10,907 nucleotides of DNA, taken from Chloroflexota bacterium. Lineage in GTDB: Bacteria > Chloroflexota > Limnocylindria > QHBO01. The notes under the pieces were generated by a model. It made no database searches, was not told the DNA's origin, and saw nothing but the letters and a program-made list of their open reading frames with translations. The translations under genes were made by a program, and so were the position numbers. Numbering within the stretch: the first letter of the stretch is position 1; every line of letters starts with the position of its first letter. The stretch spans positions 1 to 10,907 of the forward strand of contig JAHWJN010000032.1 in NCBI GenBank assembly GCA_019348395.1. The letters run 5' to 3'. Shown here piece after piece: positions 9,682 to 10,907 of this stretch.

Positions 9682-9688
9682 GTGCGGC

Positions 9689-10843
9689 ATGGAACGGACC
9701 GACGTCGTCGTCATCGGCGGCGGGATCATCGGCTGCGCGGTGGCGGCGATCCTGGCCACCCGGGGCGCGCGGGTGATCCTCGTCGAGGCGACGGAGATCG
9801 GGGCGGGGGCGTCCGGTCGCAATCTCGGCGCGATCCAGCATCCGTTCGACCCGGTGCTGGCCCCGCTCCATCGCGAGTCGCTCGAGCGCTACCACGCCCT
9901 CGCGGCGGCGAGTGACGGTGCGTTCGCCATCGGCACCGAGCCGGCCGGACTGCTGCTGGTTACGGGCGACGCCGACGCCGCCGCCCGCCAGGTCCGTCGC
10001 ATGGCTGCCGCCGTGCCCGAGCTCGCTCCCGAGCTCGTCACGCCAGAGGCGATGACCCTCATCGAGCCATCGCTCGCCCCCGGTCTCTCGGCCGTTCGCC
10101 TGGCCACGGGCCACCCGATCCCCCCGGTCGCCGCCACCGAGGCATGGGCCACACTGGCGCACGAACGCGGCGCGAGGCTGCAGGTCGGGGTCGGGACGGC
10201 ACGGCCCGTCGTCGAGCATGGCCGCGCGATCGGCGTCCGCTTCGACGACGGAACCCGAATCGGTGCCGATCGTGTCGTCGTGGCCGCCGGTCCGTGGAGC
10301 CCGGCACTGGTCGACCCGGCCGGGCTGTGGCGACCCATCGTCGCGACCTGGGGCGTGACCCTCCAGCTGCGCCTCGGGGGCGCCGCGCCCCGCCACATCG
10401 TCGAGGAGGACGAGGTCGACGCGGTCAACCGCGCCGCCGCCGCCACCAGCCGCGCCGCACACCATGCCGAGGAGGAGCCCCCCTCGCTGTTCAGCGTCGC
10501 CAGTGCGGGCGGCGTGAGCACGCTCGGATCGACGTTCCTTCCCGTGGAGCCCGACCCGGCCCGCATCGAGCCTCTCCTGCTGCGTCGGGCGGCCGCCTTC
10601 CTCCCGGCCGTCGCCGAGGCCGAGGTCGTCGGGCGGCGGGTGTGTGCCCGGCCGCAGTCGGTTGACGGCCGCCCGTTCATCGGCGAGCTCCCCGGCATCG
10701 AGGGGCTGCACGTGTGCGCCGGCCACGGCCCGTGGGGCATCAGCACCGGGCCGGCATCGGCGGCGATCGTCGCCCGAGCCATCCTCGACGGGACCGTCCC
10801 GCCACCCGAGCTGGCTGCCGCCCGGGTGATCGCCCCCGGCTGA
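9689..10843 (+). CDS. FAD-dependent oxidoreductase (DAO family)
   Basis: A 384-aa flavoenzyme of the D-amino-acid oxidase / glycine oxidase / sarcosine-oxidase-beta superfamily. The Rossmann dinucleotide motif VVVIGGGIIG is at residues 6-15, with Glu33 at the end of the second strand for the adenosine ribose. GASGRNLGAIQ at 40-50 is the usual second FAD-contact loop. VVAAGPWSP at 197-205 and the C-terminal flavin-contact segment GLHVCAGHGPWGISTGPASA at 339-358 complete the fold. No signal peptide or membrane segment is seen. The most likely reaction is oxidation of an amino acid or secondary amine, but the substrate cannot be assigned. The frame is open to a GTG at 9680; the ATG at 9689 is chosen because it puts the Rossmann strand directly at the N-terminus and has a TATCGT element 7 nt upstream. 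The gene is divergent from pth. A perfect 25-bp palindrome follows its stop. Confidence 0.88.
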   Translation: MERTDVVVIGGGIIGCAVAAILATRGARVILVEATEIGAGASGRNLGAIQHPFDPVLAPLHRESLERYHALAAASDGAFAIGTEPAGLLLVTGDADAAARQVRRMAAAVPELAPELVTPEAMTLIEPSLAPGLSAVRLATGHPIPPVAATEAWATLAHERGARLQVGVGTARPVVEHGRAIGVRFDDGTRIGADRVVVAAGPWSPALVDPAGLWRPIVATWGVTLQLRLGGAAPRHIVEEDEVDAVNRAAAATSRAAHHAEEEPPSLFSVASAGGVSTLGSTFLPVEPDPARIEPLLLRRAAAFLPAVAEAEVVGRRVCARPQSVDGRPFIGELPGIEGLHVCAGHGPWGISTGPASAAIVARAILDGTVPPPELAAARVIAPG

Positions 10844-10845
10844 CC

Positions 10846-10870
10846 GGTGTTGTGCAACGTGCACAACACC
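10846..10870. repeat. Perfect 25-bp palindrome after the oxidoreductase
   Basis: Two perfect 11-bp arms, GGTGTTGTGCA (10846-10856) and TGCACAACACC (10860-10870), flank a 3-bp centre ACG, starting 2 nt after the oxidoreductase stop. It is clearly less GC-rich than its surroundings. No T-tract follows on either strand. The short centre and two-fold symmetry suit an operator for a dimeric regulator of this gene or of a gene beyond the window; a rho-independent-like hairpin is the alternative. Confidence 0.6.
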
Positions 10871-10874
10871 TCGG

Positions 10875-10899
10875 GACCAAGCCCCGTGGGCTCGCGGTC
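10875..10899. other. GC-rich nested hairpin at the window edge
   Basis: AGCCC (10880-10884) and GGGCT (10888-10892) pair around CGT, and outer GACC (10875-10878) can pair with GGTC (10896-10899) across a small internal loop. It lies 4 nt after the palindrome. It might be a terminator-like stem for the oxidoreductase or chance; the window ends 8 bases later. Confidence 0.2.
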
Positions 10900-10907
10900 G
10901 CAGCCGG

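Noticed and set aside
9644..10864. A 406-codon minus-strand open frame opposite the oxidoreductase
   Set aside because: It overlaps the 5' end of pth and the divergent promoters, and its sequence is a Gly/Arg/Asp-rich shadow, whereas the plus-strand frame has a full FAD-enzyme plan.
10871..10907. Possible tRNA or start of a structured RNA at the right edge
   Set aside because: The short stems do not form an acceptor/T-arm arrangement on either strand, and no GGTTCGA-like T-loop is present; too little sequence remains.

Overview
The window is G+C-rich (about 70% by eye) and almost wholly coding. It looks like an ordinary chromosomal housekeeping segment. Seven genes run leftward on the minus strand: pth, mfd, a small 125-aa protein, acn, a DUF402 protein, apt and a GNAT acetyltransferase. 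One gene, an FAD-dependent oxidoreductase, diverges rightward at the right edge. I see no tRNA, rRNA, CRISPR array, insertion sequence or prophage structural operon. High G+C, frequent GTG starts, pth-mfd adjacency and several genes without a Shine-Dalgarno point to a high-GC Gram-positive-type lineage. A Chloroflexota member (Limnocylindria-like) or an Actinobacteriota member fits best; this assignment is inference.

Right side (about 9.0-10.9 kb): pth (peptidyl-tRNA hydrolase) and an FAD oxidoreductase start back-to-back from a 41-bp gap. Neither has a ribosome binding site. Each has a TANNNT -10-like hexamer exactly 7 nt before its start codon, which suggests leaderless mRNAs and overlapping divergent promoters. 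mfd (transcription-repair coupling factor) follows pth and carries the same TACCATCGGC block 8 nt before its ATG, so it may also be transcribed leaderless on its own. pth-mfd proximity is also seen in Bacillus.

Middle (about 2.2-5.6 kb): after mfd comes a 125-aa protein resembling a C-terminal domain known from phage prohead-protease proteins, with a strong Shine-Dalgarno. Then comes acn (aconitase), which has a TATACT promoter element, a leader of about 97 nt with a hairpin, and a strong Shine-Dalgarno. The aconitase carries an acidic, His-flanked insert of about 60 residues just before its first Fe-S cysteine. Its stop codon overlaps the GTG start of a DUF402 (FomD/NTDP-type) protein by 4 nt.

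Left side (1-1.57 kb): apt (adenine phosphoribosyltransferase) has its own good sigma-70-like promoter and is followed after 23 nt by a GNAT-family acetyltransferase with an altered acetyl-CoA loop.

I found no convincing new multi-gene system. The points most worth checking are the leaderless promoter signatures, the 25-bp perfect palindrome after the oxidoreductase, the aconitase insert, and the free-standing prohead-protease-like domain.
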